64,000 nucleotides of DNA from Synergistaceae bacterium (lineage in GTDB: Bacteria > Synergistota > Synergistia > Synergistales > Aminobacteriaceae): contig JAIRYN010000026.1 in the NCBI GenBank assembly GCA_031267575.1, positions 1-64,000 of the forward strand, given 5' to 3'. A program made the translations under genes and the position numbers. Below, one piece after another: positions 50,807 to 59,452 of this stretch; position 1 is the stretch's first letter, and every line of letters begins with the position of its first letter. The notes under the pieces are model-generated. The model was not told the origin of the DNA, ran no database searches, and worked only from the letters and a program-made list of their open reading frames with translations.

Positions 50807-52405
50807 ATGCTGTATCTCAACAAGACTAACGCGGCCAAAAAGAAGGAATGGGAGGCGGCGGGGGTGAAAATGCCGAGCTACGACTACGTGAGCGTCGCGT
50901 CTCGGACAAGCCGGAGCCCGTGTTGGCTCCACTTTGGAGCGGGCAACATTTTTCGAGCGTACATCGCCCGTTTGCAACAGCGGCTGTTGAACGAAGGAAA
51001 AGTCGGTGTAGGTATCGTAGCGGCGGAGGGGTTCGATTACGAGATCCTCGAAAAGGTGTACTGGCCTCACGACAACCTAGCACTGGCCGCGGACCTGAGG
51101 GCGGACGGCGACATTCAGGTGGAATTGGTGGCCTCCATCGCGGAGACGATTCGGTCCGACGTCGGCTTGGAACGTCTTCGCGAGATCGCGAGATTTCCGA
51201 ATCTTCAGATCATCAGTCTCTGCATTACCGAAAAGGGCTACGCTCTAACAGATATCAAGGGAGATTTGCTGGAATCCGCGCGTCAGGAGATGGATAGAGG
51301 CCCAGAGAGCGCCAAGCACATGATGTCTCTGACAGCGGCTTTGATGTTGGAGCGATTCAGAGCGGGAGGAGCTCCTGTGGCGCTTCTCAGCCTGGACAAC
51401 TGTAGCCACAACGGAGAAAAACTGCGGAACTCGGTGTTGAGCGTGGCCCGAGCCTGGGAAGTCAAAGGTTTTGTGGACAAGAATTTTATCGCGTACCTAG
51501 AGGACGAAAGCCGGGTCGCTTTCCCCTGGAGCATGATCGACAAGATTACGCCACGTCCTTCCGAGGCGGTACAGGACTATCTGAAGAAAAAGGGCATCGG
51601 GGGTATGAACCTTCTGGTCACGGACAAAGGCACCTTCGCCGCTCCCTTCGTCAATGCTGAGATTCCCCAGTACCTGGTGGTAGAGGACAAGTTCCCCGGA
51701 GGCCGGCCGCCTCTGGAGGACGCAGGGGTCTATTTCGCGGACAGAAAAACCGTGAACGCCGTGGAACGCATGAAGGTCACTGTCTGCCTCAATCCCCTGC
51801 ACACAGCTCTGGCGATTTGCGGATGCCTGTTGGGCTATTCGTCCATCGCTTCCGAGATGAAGGATCCTCTTTTGAAGGCCTTGGTGGAGAGGATCGGCTA
51901 CGATGAGGGAATGAAGGTCGTGGTGGATCCCGGCATCTTCAGCCCTCAGAAGTTCCTGCGCGAGGTGTTGGAGGATCGTTTTACCAACCCCTTCATACCC
52001 GATACCCCTCAGCGCATCGCCACCGACACGAGTCAGAAGGTTCCCATCCGTTACGGTGAGACAATTAAAGCCTATATGGCGGCCAACTTGGACACGGGAA
52101 ACCTGAAGGGTATTTCTGTGGTGATCGCGGCCTGGTTCCGGTATCTATTGGGCATAGACGACAATTTACATCTCATGGAGATCAGCGGTGATCCCATGTT
52201 GCCGGTTCTACGGGAAGGTCTGAAGGGCATTCGAGTAGGTGATCCGGAAAGCTATAGTGGACAATTACGCCCCTTCCTATCCAACGCTACCCTATTTGCC
52301 GTAAACTTATATCAAGCAGGTATGGGAGAAAAGATCGAATCTCTTTTCGTTAAAATGTTGGCCGGGAAAAACGCCGTCCGAGAAACGCTGGAGACGGCTT
52401 TTTAG
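50807..52405 (+). CDS. mannitol dehydrogenase-family oxidoreductase
   Basis: This 532-aa polyol/hexuronate NAD(P)-dependent dehydrogenase belongs to the long-chain family (mannitol, fructuronate, tagaturonate, altronate enzymes). Rossmann region LHFGAGNIFRAYIA, substrate region LLSLDNCSHNGEKLRNSV, and the C-terminal helical domain are present. Start behind cgaggaggagagagtc. Its neighbour suggests tagatose/tagaturonate-type metabolism, but the substrate cannot be read. Longer than the typical 480-490 aa. Confidence 0.85.
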   Translation: MLYLNKTNAAKKKEWEAAGVKMPSYDYVSVASRTSRSPCWLHFGAGNIFRAYIARLQQRLLNEGKVGVGIVAAEGFDYEILEKVYWPHDNLALAADLRADGDIQVELVASIAETIRSDVGLERLREIARFPNLQIISLCITEKGYALTDIKGDLLESARQEMDRGPESAKHMMSLTAALMLERFRAGGAPVALLSLDNCSHNGEKLRNSVLSVARAWEVKGFVDKNFIAYLEDESRVAFPWSMIDKITPRPSEAVQDYLKKKGIGGMNLLVTDKGTFAAPFVNAEIPQYLVVEDKFPGGRPPLEDAGVYFADRKTVNAVERMKVTVCLNPLHTALAICGCLLGYSSIASEMKDPLLKALVERIGYDEGMKVVVDPGIFSPQKFLREVLEDRFTNPFIPDTPQRIATDTSQKVPIRYGETIKAYMAANLDTGNLKGISVVIAAWFRYLLGIDDNLHLMEISGDPMLPVLREGLKGIRVGDPESYSGQLRPFLSNATLFAVNLYQAGMGEKIESLFVKMLAGKNAVRETLETAF

Positions 52406-52859
52406 AAGAAGGGACCCCAACGGGGAACCCATTTGTCCCAATGTACCCAAAAACGCGACGAAGGCCGCTCATCCTTTTCTCCGGGAGAGTAGCCTTTATA
52501 ACCTACTGAGCCGGGGGGTGACCTCCGGCTCTTGTTAGCTGTCAAAGTAAAGACCATATTCGCTTAAGGAAAACGGTTATAATCGTATGGAAAAAGAATA
52601 GAAGTTAAAGAATAGAAAAAGAATGAAATTAAGGATGGAAGAAGGATGGAAGAAGGGGTGAACAGTTATGGAGGAGCGTCGTGGCTATGAGGCAGAAAAA
52701 ATATGAGGTCGAGAAAAATGGAAAGATCCGGCCCTCTTTGCGTATTCTGCCGACCTTTATGTGGTAGACGTTCCTCTGGCGGAAAAACATAAAAAACGCT
52801 TAGTCTCGTTACATTGCTTTTCAAAACTGGAAATTTTAAAAGCGGAAAGGTCGTAAACG
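52406..52859. other. 454-bp intergenic region
   Basis: Contains a terminator-like hairpin (GAGCCGG 52508-52514 / CCGGCTC 52525-52531), a TATAAT at about 52578, duplicated aaagaatagaa and gatggaagaag units (about 52595-52655), and an eroded reading frame (52668-52855). Confidence 0.5.
52668..52855 (+). pseudogene. possible eroded small gene upstream of the fliK-like gene
   Basis: From ATG 52668 the frame reads MEERRGYEAEKI, a TGA, then GREKWKDPALFAYSADLYVV and VDVPLAEKHKKRL and further to a TAA at 52853-52855. The second part looks like genuine protein sequence (charged, amphipathic) but has no start of its own, so it could be a broken gene with one in-frame stop. Not recognised as any family. 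Confidence 0.25.
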
Positions 52860-53969
52860 ATGGCGCAAATACCGAACCTCAACGTGCAAGTCAACCAAAA
52901 TCAGATCAACCAAAACCAAATAAACTCCCAAGTGGCACAAACTTCCCAGGGACGCCCGATACAACTGCCCCTAGCTGGAATACGATCGGGAACTTTGGTT
53001 GAAGGGCAAGTTCTAGCGCAGAACGCCGACGGAACCTACAACGTCCGCATCAACGCTCAGGGCGGCCAACCGGCTCAGACCCTTCTGGCGCGTGCTACAG
53101 TGGATTTGATTGTCGGGGAACATTTTCGAGCCGTGTGGGATTCCTCCGGCGGAGAGAAAATTCCCGTGTTGCGGCTTTCTCAAAGCGAACTCTCGTTTTT
53201 GGCCAAACTACCCCTGGCCGACCGGGAGCTGGCAACCGCGCTCCTCGCCCGAGGAATGCCCCTTTCCGACGAGGTCCTGCTCTCGGTGCGGGAGTCCTGG
53301 CGACGCATGGGTGGAGACCCTGAGCAAGTGGCGCCCTTGCTGGAGCTTTGGGCGCGAGACCTGCCGATGACGTCGGGCAACGTTCAGGTGCTTTCGTGGT
53401 ACATGGGGTTGAATGGGGATGAGACCAACGCCCTTTGGGGCCGTATCCGCAAGGAATTGAAGGAGCGGTCCCGCAAAGGAGAGGACCCCGTGGCGATTTT
53501 ACGTGGACTGAAAGAAGACGAAGGACACGGGGAAAATAAGGAAATAGCGGCGTTTTTGAAAGGCCACTCCCTCCTACTGCGCGCTCCTAGGGAAGATGTG
53601 GATCCTTCTCTCCTGAACGCGCCTCTCTGGCCCGTTCAGGAGGGTTTGGAGCATCTCTCGGCCCGGGTTTTCGTCGGACGCGTTCACGAACAAAAAAAAC
53701 GGAGATATTGGCAGATGGGTTTCGGTGTGGAAGGGACGCGGCTGGGCCTTATCGGCGGCGATGTCGAGAGCGACGGGCGCTCGTATAACTTGAATCTCTA
53801 CGCAGAGCGGCAGGCTACTTGCGAACTTCTGAAGCACAAACGTCACTCTATTCGTAAAGAATTGGAAGGAGTGCCTTTGGCTCTGCAATTCATCGGTATA
53901 TCCCAGATCATCAGCGGTGGGCTGCGCCGACAGCTTTTGTCCGGGCGAGGACTGGATATCACCGTATGA
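52860..53969 (+). CDS. FliK/YlqG-like hypothetical protein
   Basis: This 369-aa protein has an Asn/Gln-rich start (QVNQNQINQNQINSQ), then a beta-rich segment (GTLVEGQVLAQNADGTYNVR), helical middle, and a C-terminal domain reminiscent of hook-length control proteins (LSARVFVGRVHEQKKRRYWQ). Its place directly before an FlhB-like gene matches ylqG-ylqH of Bacillus, where a FliK-like and an FlhB-like protein occur outside flagellar operons near rnhB/trmD. The function in such non-flagellar pairs is unknown. 4-nt overlap with the next gene. Confidence 0.6.
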   Translation: MAQIPNLNVQVNQNQINQNQINSQVAQTSQGRPIQLPLAGIRSGTLVEGQVLAQNADGTYNVRINAQGGQPAQTLLARATVDLIVGEHFRAVWDSSGGEKIPVLRLSQSELSFLAKLPLADRELATALLARGMPLSDEVLLSVRESWRRMGGDPEQVAPLLELWARDLPMTSGNVQVLSWYMGLNGDETNALWGRIRKELKERSRKGEDPVAILRGLKEDEGHGENKEIAAFLKGHSLLLRAPREDVDPSLLNAPLWPVQEGLEHLSARVFVGRVHEQKKRRYWQMGFGVEGTRLGLIGGDVESDGRSYNLNLYAERQATCELLKHKRHSIRKELEGVPLALQFIGISQIISGGLRRQLLSGRGLDITV

Positions 53970-54244
53970 AACAACGAGTCCCTCTAGAACACAAAAAAGC
54001 TGCGGCCTTGAAGTACGATAAACAGGACACCGCTCCCGTAGTCACGGCCAAGGGGGAGGGTTTTTTGGCGCGGCGCATCGTGGAAATCGCCCAAGCTGCC
54101 GACGTGCCCATCGTCGAGGACGCGGCGCTGGTGTCCGCTCTATTGTCCCTGGAGCTGGGGCAGGAGATTCCCGTGGAACTCTACGAGGCCGTGGCCCGGA
54201 TCCTTTCCTGGATATATCGGCTGGAAAAGGGAGAACAGGCGTGA
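53966..54244 (+). CDS. FlhB C-terminal-domain-like protein (YlqH/FlhX type)
   Basis: This 92-aa protein corresponds to the cytoplasmic domain of FlhB/YscU: AAALKYDKQDTAPVVTAKGE, then ARRIVEIAQAADVPIVEDAA and LELGQEIPVELYEAVARILS. The autocleavage motif NPTH is replaced by the KYDKQD-type region, as in stand-alone FlhX/YlqH proteins. No membrane helices. The start overlaps the FliK-like gene (ATGA), indicating a functional pair. Confidence 0.88.
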   Translation: MKQRVPLEHKKAAALKYDKQDTAPVVTAKGEGFLARRIVEIAQAADVPIVEDAALVSALLSLELGQEIPVELYEAVARILSWIYRLEKGEQA

Positions 54245-54636
54245 CTGCCGCCGCGAGGCATTTGGAGCTGGGCAAACGCGCCGAGGACCTGGCGTTGACC
54301 CATGTCGAAAAGCTGGGCTGGCGGGTGTTGTCCCGCAATTTTTCCTGCAAGCTGGGAGAATTGGACGTGGTTGCCGTGGATCGGGAGGAAAACGAGCTGG
54401 TAGTGGTGGAGGTGCGTTACCGCACCTTCGGGGAAATCCAATCTCCGGAGGATTCCATCGGACCCAAGAAGCTGCGAACCCTGGTGAACGTCGGGTGCGT
54501 CTACGTCAACGACATCGAATGGACGGGTCCTTGGCGCATCGACCTGATCGGTATCACAGCATCTCCCCACGAGCCGGAGGTCTGCTGGCGAATTGAACAC
54601 CTCAAAGACATCACCGGAGGCGAGTACCCGGTTTGA
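54241..54636 (+). CDS. yraN: YraN-family (UPF0102) endonuclease-like protein
   Basis: This 131-aa protein starts with GTG overlapping the preceding stop (GTGA). The restriction-endonuclease-like core is visible: GKRAEDLALTHVEKLGWRVL, LGELDVVAVDREENELVVVE, VEVRYRTFGE, matching the E...D...ExK-type pattern (final Lys replaced by Arg in VEVRYR). The family is linked to DNA processing or competence by fold only. Confidence 0.9.
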   Translation: MTAAARHLELGKRAEDLALTHVEKLGWRVLSRNFSCKLGELDVVAVDREENELVVVEVRYRTFGEIQSPEDSIGPKKLRTLVNVGCVYVNDIEWTGPWRIDLIGITASPHEPEVCWRIEHLKDITGGEYPV

Positions 54637-54655
54637 AGGTGTTAAACAAAAATAC

Positions 54656-54684
54656 TTGACAGAAAAGAAGGCTGAAAATATAAT
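54656..54684 (+). promoter_or_regulatory. perfect sigma-70 consensus promoter
   Basis: TTGACA (54656-54661), exactly 17 nt, TATAAT (54679-54684), just after the yraN stop. It would drive ylxM-ffh and probably the ribosomal/tRNA-modification genes after it. The start point near 54691 lies downstream of one candidate ylxM start (54683). Confidence 0.8.
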
Positions 54685-55069
54685 GCTCTGCGTTGGCAAA
54701 AACGTCGATGAGGGCGAGTTTACCCTTACCGGCCGAAAAAGAGAGAAAAGGAAAGGGAAAATAAAAGAGAACGGCGACGACAGGCTGAGCTTGGACTTTC
54801 GGGTTCGTGTGAACTCCCTTTATGATTTTTACGCCCCCCTTTTGACCCAACGACAGAGAGACATTTATGAGATGCGTTGTTTTTTGGATCTGTCGCTGGC
54901 GGAAATCGCCGAGGCCTTGGGGGTCACGCGTCAGGCCGTCCATATTCTGGTGAATAGGATAGAAGAAAGGCTTCTGATCCTGGAGGAAACCTTGGGTTTC
55001 GCGACCCAGGTGGAGCGTCTTGAAAGCAGAATCGAGGAACTCGAAGCCAGGGAAATAAAGATAAAATAA
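54683..55069 (+). CDS. ylxM: YlxM-like SRP-associated helix-turn-helix protein
   Basis: This sigma-70 region-4-like regulator is encoded before ffh in many bacteria. The recognisable domain runs from RVNSLYDFYAPLLTQRQRDI to SLAEIAEALGVTRQAVHILV, followed by a coiled coil. The start is uncertain: the frame is open from 54593, ATG 54683 coincides with the -10 of the promoter, and a TTG at 54791 would give the usual family length but has a weak ribosome-binding site. A lysine/arginine-rich linker (RKREKRKGKIKEN) lies between. Confidence 0.85.
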   Translation: MLCVGKNVDEGEFTLTGRKREKRKGKIKENGDDRLSLDFRVRVNSLYDFYAPLLTQRQRDIYEMRCFLDLSLAEIAEALGVTRQAVHILVNRIEERLLILEETLGFATQVERLESRIEELEAREIKIK

Positions 55070-55128
55070 AGATAAAAAAGATAAAATCAAGACAAAAGGG
55101 AAGTAAAGATAAAAAAGGGGGATTCGTC

Positions 55129-56469
55129 GTGTTCGAGGCCCTAAAGGAAAAACTAGAGTCCGTGTTTTCTAAGCTGAAAAGCAAGGGGAAACTTTCCGAA
55201 GCGGATGTGGATCTGGCGTTGCGAGAAATTCGGAAATCCCTTCTGGAGGCGGACGTCGATTTCAAGGTTGTCAAGGACCTCGTGGGGAAAATCCGTGTCC
55301 GGGCCTTAGAACTGGAGGTTCTGGAATCCATCACGGCGGGACAACGGGTCACGACGGTGGTCTACGAAGAACTCATCGCCCTGATGGGTGAGGCCATGCC
55401 ATTGATGATTGCCCCCAAACCTCCCACTGTCGTCCTGATGGCGGGACTTCAAGGAAGCGGCAAAACCACGACGACCGTCAAGTTAGCGCGACGTCTTCAA
55501 AACGGACACAATCCCCTAGTGGCGGCCTGCGACCTGCGCCGCCCCGCCGCTGTGGAGCAGTTGCGGGTGTTGGCGGAGCAGGCAAAGGTGGCTTTTTACG
55601 GGCCCCAGGCGGGAGAATCCGATGTCCTCCAGGTTGTGAAGGGAGTCGCTCTGTACGCGGAGTCTCATATGCACGACGTCATCTTGTTGGACACGGCCGG
55701 ACGGCTTCACGTAGATCAAGAGTTGATGGAGGAGTTGGTTGGCCTTTCCCGCATCCTGCCTCCTCATGAAACCCTTCTCGTGTTGGACGCCATGACTGGA
55801 CAAGAGGCCGTGAACGTAGCCAGGGCTTTTCATGAGACGTTGCCGCTAACCGGCCTCGTCTTAACCAAAATGGACGGGGACGCCAGAGGAGGAAGCGCCC
55901 TCGCCATACGAGCCGCGACGGGCATCCCCGTAAAATTTGCGGGTATGGGCGAGACCACCGATGCTCTGGAGATTTTCGACGCTCGTCGCATGGCGAGCCG
56001 CATCATGGGCATGGGGGACATTCAGGGACTTCTGGAAAAGGTTCAGGCGATTGGTGCGAACGACGTCGAAAAAATGGCCGAAACCATCAAAAGCAAGGAA
56101 TTCACTCTGGAGACGCTTCTGCACCAGTTTGAACAGATGGAAAAGATAGGACCTATAGGGAAAGTTTTGGAGATGATTCCCGGCTTGAACCGAGTGAAAG
56201 GGCTGAATACCTCGGAAGTCGATAATTCCGCTCTAAACAAAAACAAGGCGATCATTCAGTCGATGACCCCGTTGGAAAGGCGCAACCCCAAAATCATCAA
56301 GGGGTCCCGGCGCCGGCGCATTGCCCTGGGGTCTGGAACGTCGGTTCAAATGGTCAACCAATTGCTGGCGCAGTACGAGCAGATGAAGAAACTTTTCAAA
56401 ACCTTTTCTTCCTCTGACGGTAAGGGGTTTGATTTCAAATCTTTGTTTGGCGGAAGACGATTCAGGTAG
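55129..56469 (+). CDS. ffh: signal recognition particle protein Ffh
   Basis: This GTPase binds signal sequences and SRP RNA for co-translational membrane targeting. It has 446 aa; GTG start behind aaaaaagggggattc. N domain about 1-85, G domain with P-loop GLQGSGKTTTT, DLRRPAAVEQL, DTAGRLHVD, TKMDGDARGG, and a methionine-containing M domain with SRRRRIALGSGTSVQMVNQL that contacts SRP RNA. The leader between ylxM and ffh contains several aaagataaaa duplications. Confidence 0.98.
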   Translation: MFEALKEKLESVFSKLKSKGKLSEADVDLALREIRKSLLEADVDFKVVKDLVGKIRVRALELEVLESITAGQRVTTVVYEELIALMGEAMPLMIAPKPPTVVLMAGLQGSGKTTTTVKLARRLQNGHNPLVAACDLRRPAAVEQLRVLAEQAKVAFYGPQAGESDVLQVVKGVALYAESHMHDVILLDTAGRLHVDQELMEELVGLSRILPPHETLLVLDAMTGQEAVNVARAFHETLPLTGLVLTKMDGDARGGSALAIRAATGIPVKFAGMGETTDALEIFDARRMASRIMGMGDIQGLLEKVQAIGANDVEKMAETIKSKEFTLETLLHQFEQMEKIGPIGKVLEMIPGLNRVKGLNTSEVDNSALNKNKAIIQSMTPLERRNPKIIKGSRRRRIALGSGTSVQMVNQLLAQYEQMKKLFKTFSSSDGKGFDFKSLFGGRRFR

Positions 56470-56519
56470 CAAATCGGATTTCTTGATCGTATCGTAAAAT
56501 TTTAGGAGGTGTTTTTTGT

Positions 56520-56786
56520 ATGGCAGTGCGCATTCGTTTATCCCGTTTTGGAAGAAAAAAAGCTCCGTTTTATAGGTTGGTTGTGGCCGATTCTCGTTCG
56601 CCCAGAGATGGACGCTTTATCGAGCTGATAGGAACCTATAACCCCATGACCGACCCAGCGGCCGTGGCGATCAATGAAGAACGAGCCCTCTACTGGTTGA
56701 GCGTGGGAGCTCAACCTTCGGACACGGCAAAGAGCCTTTTGAAAAAACAAGGTGTCTGGGAAAAGTTCGAAAGCACTGAAAAATAA
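56520..56786 (+). CDS. rpsP: 30S ribosomal protein S16
   Basis: This 88-aa protein opens with [20 protein letters not shown], the family hallmark, with [15 protein letters not shown] following. Strong ribosome-binding site (aggaggtgtttttgt). Part of the ffh-rpsP-khpA-rimM-trmD-rplS block. Confidence 0.98.
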   Translation: MAVRIRLSRFGRKKAPFYRLVVADSRSPRDGRFIELIGTYNPMTDPAAVAINEERALYWLSVGAQPSDTAKSLLKKQGVWEKFESTEK

Positions 56787-56915
56787 TTGGCTCTAAATTT
56801 GGCGGTCATTTACAATCTTCTCACGTTCTGAACCGTTATAAAAAAAGCCAAATAGGTTTTAGGTTTAAAGTAGTATAATAAGATGAACTCGTACCAAAAT
56901 ACAGGAGGTGCCACC

Positions 56916-57161
56916 ATGGCCAATTATAATGAGCTTGTCGAGTTTGTCGCGAAACACCTTGTCACCCAGCCGGAACTCGTCAATGTGGAGAGTAGCGACG
57001 GCGAGAACGGAATCAAGATCATGATCCGTGTGGCCCATGATGATGTGGGACGCATTATCGGCAAACGAGGAGCCACCATCAACGCGATCCGTCTCCTGGC
57101 CAAAGCCGCCGCGGTGAAAGCGGGAGAAAGGGTGGATGTTGATATCGTCGAGGAAGAATGA
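56916..57161 (+). CDS. khpA: KH-domain RNA-binding protein KhpA
   Basis: This 81-aa protein starts at ATG 56916 (aggaggtgccacc directly upstream; the frame extends 11 codons further but without a site). KH motif GRIIGKRGATINAIRLL (GxxG loop GKRG). KhpA binds RNA and acts with KhpB/Jag in cell-size and ribosome-related control in other bacteria. A TATAAT at about 56873 may give an extra promoter. It overlaps rimM (ATGA). Confidence 0.93.
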   Translation: MANYNELVEFVAKHLVTQPELVNVESSDGENGIKIMIRVAHDDVGRIIGKRGATINAIRLLAKAAAVKAGERVDVDIVEEE

Positions 57162-57718
57162 CCCCCGGCGAAGGAGAAGACGAAAATCTGGGAAACCTCC
57201 GAAAAGTGGCTGATAAGATAGTGATCGGTTATGTTTCCTCTGCCCACGGGGTGAAGGGGGAGATGCGGATCGTTCCTTTGACGGATTTCCCAGAGCGATT
57301 CCACAAAATGGGCACGTTGGACCTCTACTCGGAGGGAGTGTTCGCGCGTAAATTACGTGTGACGCGGGTGAGGAAAGACGCCGCTAAAAACGAATTCATC
57401 GTGGAAAGTGACGTCTCGGACCGAGAGGAAGCCCAAAAGTGTGTAGGAATGTCTATTTTGATTGATCGAGAAGACCGGGTCCCATTGCCTGAAGGGCGTT
57501 TTTGGTTGGACGATCTTATCGGCCTCTCGGTCGAAAACGGAAAAGGAGAGGTTTTGGGCGTGGTCGCGAATCTCCTTTCATCGGGCGGCAACGAAATCTA
57601 CGAAATCGAGGACGAAAAAGGAAATTTCCACTATATTCCGGCGGTGGAAAATTTTGTGAAAGTTATTAATCTGGACGCGGGCAAGATCGTTGTAGAGCTG
57701 ATTGAGGGGCTTTGGTAA
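57158..57718 (+). CDS. rimM: 16S rRNA maturation factor RimM
   Basis: This 186-aa protein aids 30S assembly near S19. Two beta-barrel halves: N-terminal IVIGYVSSAHGVKGEMRIVP and PRC-like C-terminal domain with FWLDDLIGLSVENGKGE. The start overlaps the khpA stop. About 20 residues before the domain form an acidic lead (MTPGEGEDENLGN). Confidence 0.95.
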   Translation: MTPGEGEDENLGNLRKVADKIVIGYVSSAHGVKGEMRIVPLTDFPERFHKMGTLDLYSEGVFARKLRVTRVRKDAAKNEFIVESDVSDREEAQKCVGMSILIDREDRVPLPEGRFWLDDLIGLSVENGKGEVLGVVANLLSSGGNEIYEIEDEKGNFHYIPAVENFVKVINLDAGKIVVELIEGLW

Positions 57719-57726
57719 GGTAACAA

Positions 57727-58953
57727 ATGCGCTTCACGATCATTACGGCGTTCCCCGATTTTTTTCGAGATTTCCTTTCGACGAGCATCGTGGGACGGGC
57801 GCTGAAAAACGGTCTTTTTGAAGTGAGGCTCGTCGATCTCCGTTCTTTTGGAAAAGGAGGCTATCGTCAAGTGGACGACTACTCCTTCGGTTCTGGAGGA
57901 ATGGTGTTGATGTCTCAACCGCTTCAGGACGCTCTAGAGACCGCGCGAGGAGAGGATGAAAAATCAGAAGGCGAGAAACCTTTTGTGGTTTATCCCTCTC
58001 CTCAAGGTGTTTTTTTGACTCAAGAAGTAGTGGAGTCCTTGTTTCATCAGCCTCACGTAGTTGTCGTCTGTGGACATTACGAGGGCATCGATGAGCGTTT
58101 TGTCGAACGAGAAGTGGACCTAGAGGTCACGATAGGCGATTGTGTTTTGACCGGTGGAGAAATTCCCGCGATGGCTATCGTCGACATGGTTTCTCGCCTT
58201 ATTCCGGGAGTTGTTGGGAAGAGCGAAGCTGTAACGGAAGACTCTTTTTATCGGGGAATGCTGGACCACCCTCATTATACTCGTCCCGCGTCTTGGAAAG
58301 GTCAAGAGGTTCCAGCGGTATTGCTCTCCGGTAACGCGGTGGAAATCGAGAGCTGGCGACGGAGACAAGCGGTGATTCGCACTCTTTCTCGGCGCCCTGA
58401 TTTGTTAGCGAGAAATGGAATTCTTGGCTACACGGGAGCGGGATTCTATGTGGTGGTGGAGTTTCAGAACGCCGTAGAGACGTCGATCGGTTGTATGGAA
58501 GAAGCGTATATGGAAGAAGCGATGAAAGTAAAAGAATGGGCGCGTTCTTGCGAAGGTTACGGGGTTTCGCGCCTGATTTTGATTGTGAAGAACCCGGAAA
58601 AAAGAGAGTTCCTGCGACGCGTTTGGCGGGATAAATGTCCCGCGCCGGGGGGAATTGAGAAAGCCAAACTGATGCCCTCGATGGTTCGGGCAGTTGAATG
58701 GGTCAAAGAAAAAGAAAAACGTTTACCTCTGATCGTGCGTGTTTCCGACAATGACGAAAACGGCGCGAGGCACTGGTTGGACATAAAGCGTATTGTCCTG
58801 GAAAAGGGCCATTCCGTTCTTTTTTACTTTTCCGAAAAAACGGGATTGAAGGAGGATTTTTGTGACGTTTGGATGATCCCTTTACAGGGAGGTAGGCTTT
58901 CTCTTTTGGGAAAAATGGCGGCGACGCTCGACCGTTTTTTGGGTTCTAAATAA
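57727..58953 (+). CDS. trmD: tRNA (guanine37-N1)-methyltransferase TrmD fused to a second SPOUT-like domain
   Basis: TrmD methylates G37 of tRNA to prevent frameshifting. Residues about 1-240 are a complete TrmD: MRFTIITAFPDFFRDFLSTS, the SAM knot with VVVCGHYEGIDERF, and SRLIPGVVGKSEAVTEDSFY. Residues about 255-408 are extra (YGVSRLILIVKNPEKREFLR, PLIVRVSDNDENG, RLSLLGKMAATLDRFLGSK). They resemble the stand-alone SPOUT-type RNA methyltransferase family (Methyltrn_RNA_4, Thermotoga TM1570 type) often encoded next to trmD. Total 408 aa versus the usual 230-260. A tandem duplication gives MEEAYMEEAM at the junction. Confidence 0.92.
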   Translation: MRFTIITAFPDFFRDFLSTSIVGRALKNGLFEVRLVDLRSFGKGGYRQVDDYSFGSGGMVLMSQPLQDALETARGEDEKSEGEKPFVVYPSPQGVFLTQEVVESLFHQPHVVVVCGHYEGIDERFVEREVDLEVTIGDCVLTGGEIPAMAIVDMVSRLIPGVVGKSEAVTEDSFYRGMLDHPHYTRPASWKGQEVPAVLLSGNAVEIESWRRRQAVIRTLSRRPDLLARNGILGYTGAGFYVVVEFQNAVETSIGCMEEAYMEEAMKVKEWARSCEGYGVSRLILIVKNPEKREFLRRVWRDKCPAPGGIEKAKLMPSMVRAVEWVKEKEKRLPLIVRVSDNDENGARHWLDIKRIVLEKGHSVLFYFSEKTGLKEDFCDVWMIPLQGGRLSLLGKMAATLDRFLGSK

Positions 58954-58981
58954 TTTAAATTTATTTTAAGGAGCGTTAAAC

Positions 58982-59329
58982 GTGAATATATTGGATCTTA
59001 TCGAAAAGAAATATACCCGGTCCGACCTTCCCGACTTCCGCCCCGGGGATACGTTGAGGGTGCATGTGAAGGTCAAGGAAGGTGTAAGGGAGCGCGTTCA
59101 GGTTTTCGAGGGCATTGTGATCGCCCGTCAGCACGGGGGATTGAACGAGACCTTTACCGTCCGCAAGATATCCAGCGGCGTGGGTGTGGAGCGTATTTTC
59201 CCGCTGCACTGCCCCTCCATCGATAAAATCGAGATTCGACGTCAGGGCAAAGTGCGCCGGGCGAAGCTCTATTATCTGCGCAAACTCAGCGGTAAAGCCG
59301 CTCGCATTAAAGAAAGAAGAGAGTTTTAA
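58982..59329 (+). CDS. rplS: 50S ribosomal protein L19
   Basis: This 115-aa protein has [40 protein letters not shown] and the C-terminal [20 protein letters not shown] typical of L19. GTG start behind aaggagcgttaaac. Last gene of the block, ended by a strong terminator. Confidence 0.98.
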   Translation: MNILDLIEKKYTRSDLPDFRPGDTLRVHVKVKEGVRERVQVFEGIVIARQHGGLNETFTVRKISSGVGVERIFPLHCPSIDKIEIRRQGKVRRAKLYYLRKLSGKAARIKERREF

Positions 59330-59341
59330 GATTTTATTTTC

Positions 59342-59371
59342 AAAGAGCGAGCATGCTAGCTCGCTCTTTTT
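59342..59371 (+). terminator. intrinsic terminator after rplS
   Basis: An 11-bp stem AAAGAGCGAGC / GCTCGCTCTTT with loop ATGCTA is followed by T residues. Behind it three copies of ttctatctag (about 59390-59423) fill the space to serS. Confidence 0.88.
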
Positions 59372-59452
59372 CCTACGACAACATATTGACCTCTATCTAG
59401 TTCTATCTAGCTAGTTCTATCTAGTCTACGCTCACACTCATCCTCCTCATCC

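Noticed and set aside
52681-52767. An alternative short peptide (VAMRQKKYEVEKNG...) before the fliK-like gene
   Set aside because: Weak start, ends after fewer than 30 codons and competes with the other eroded frame; neither is convincing as an active gene.
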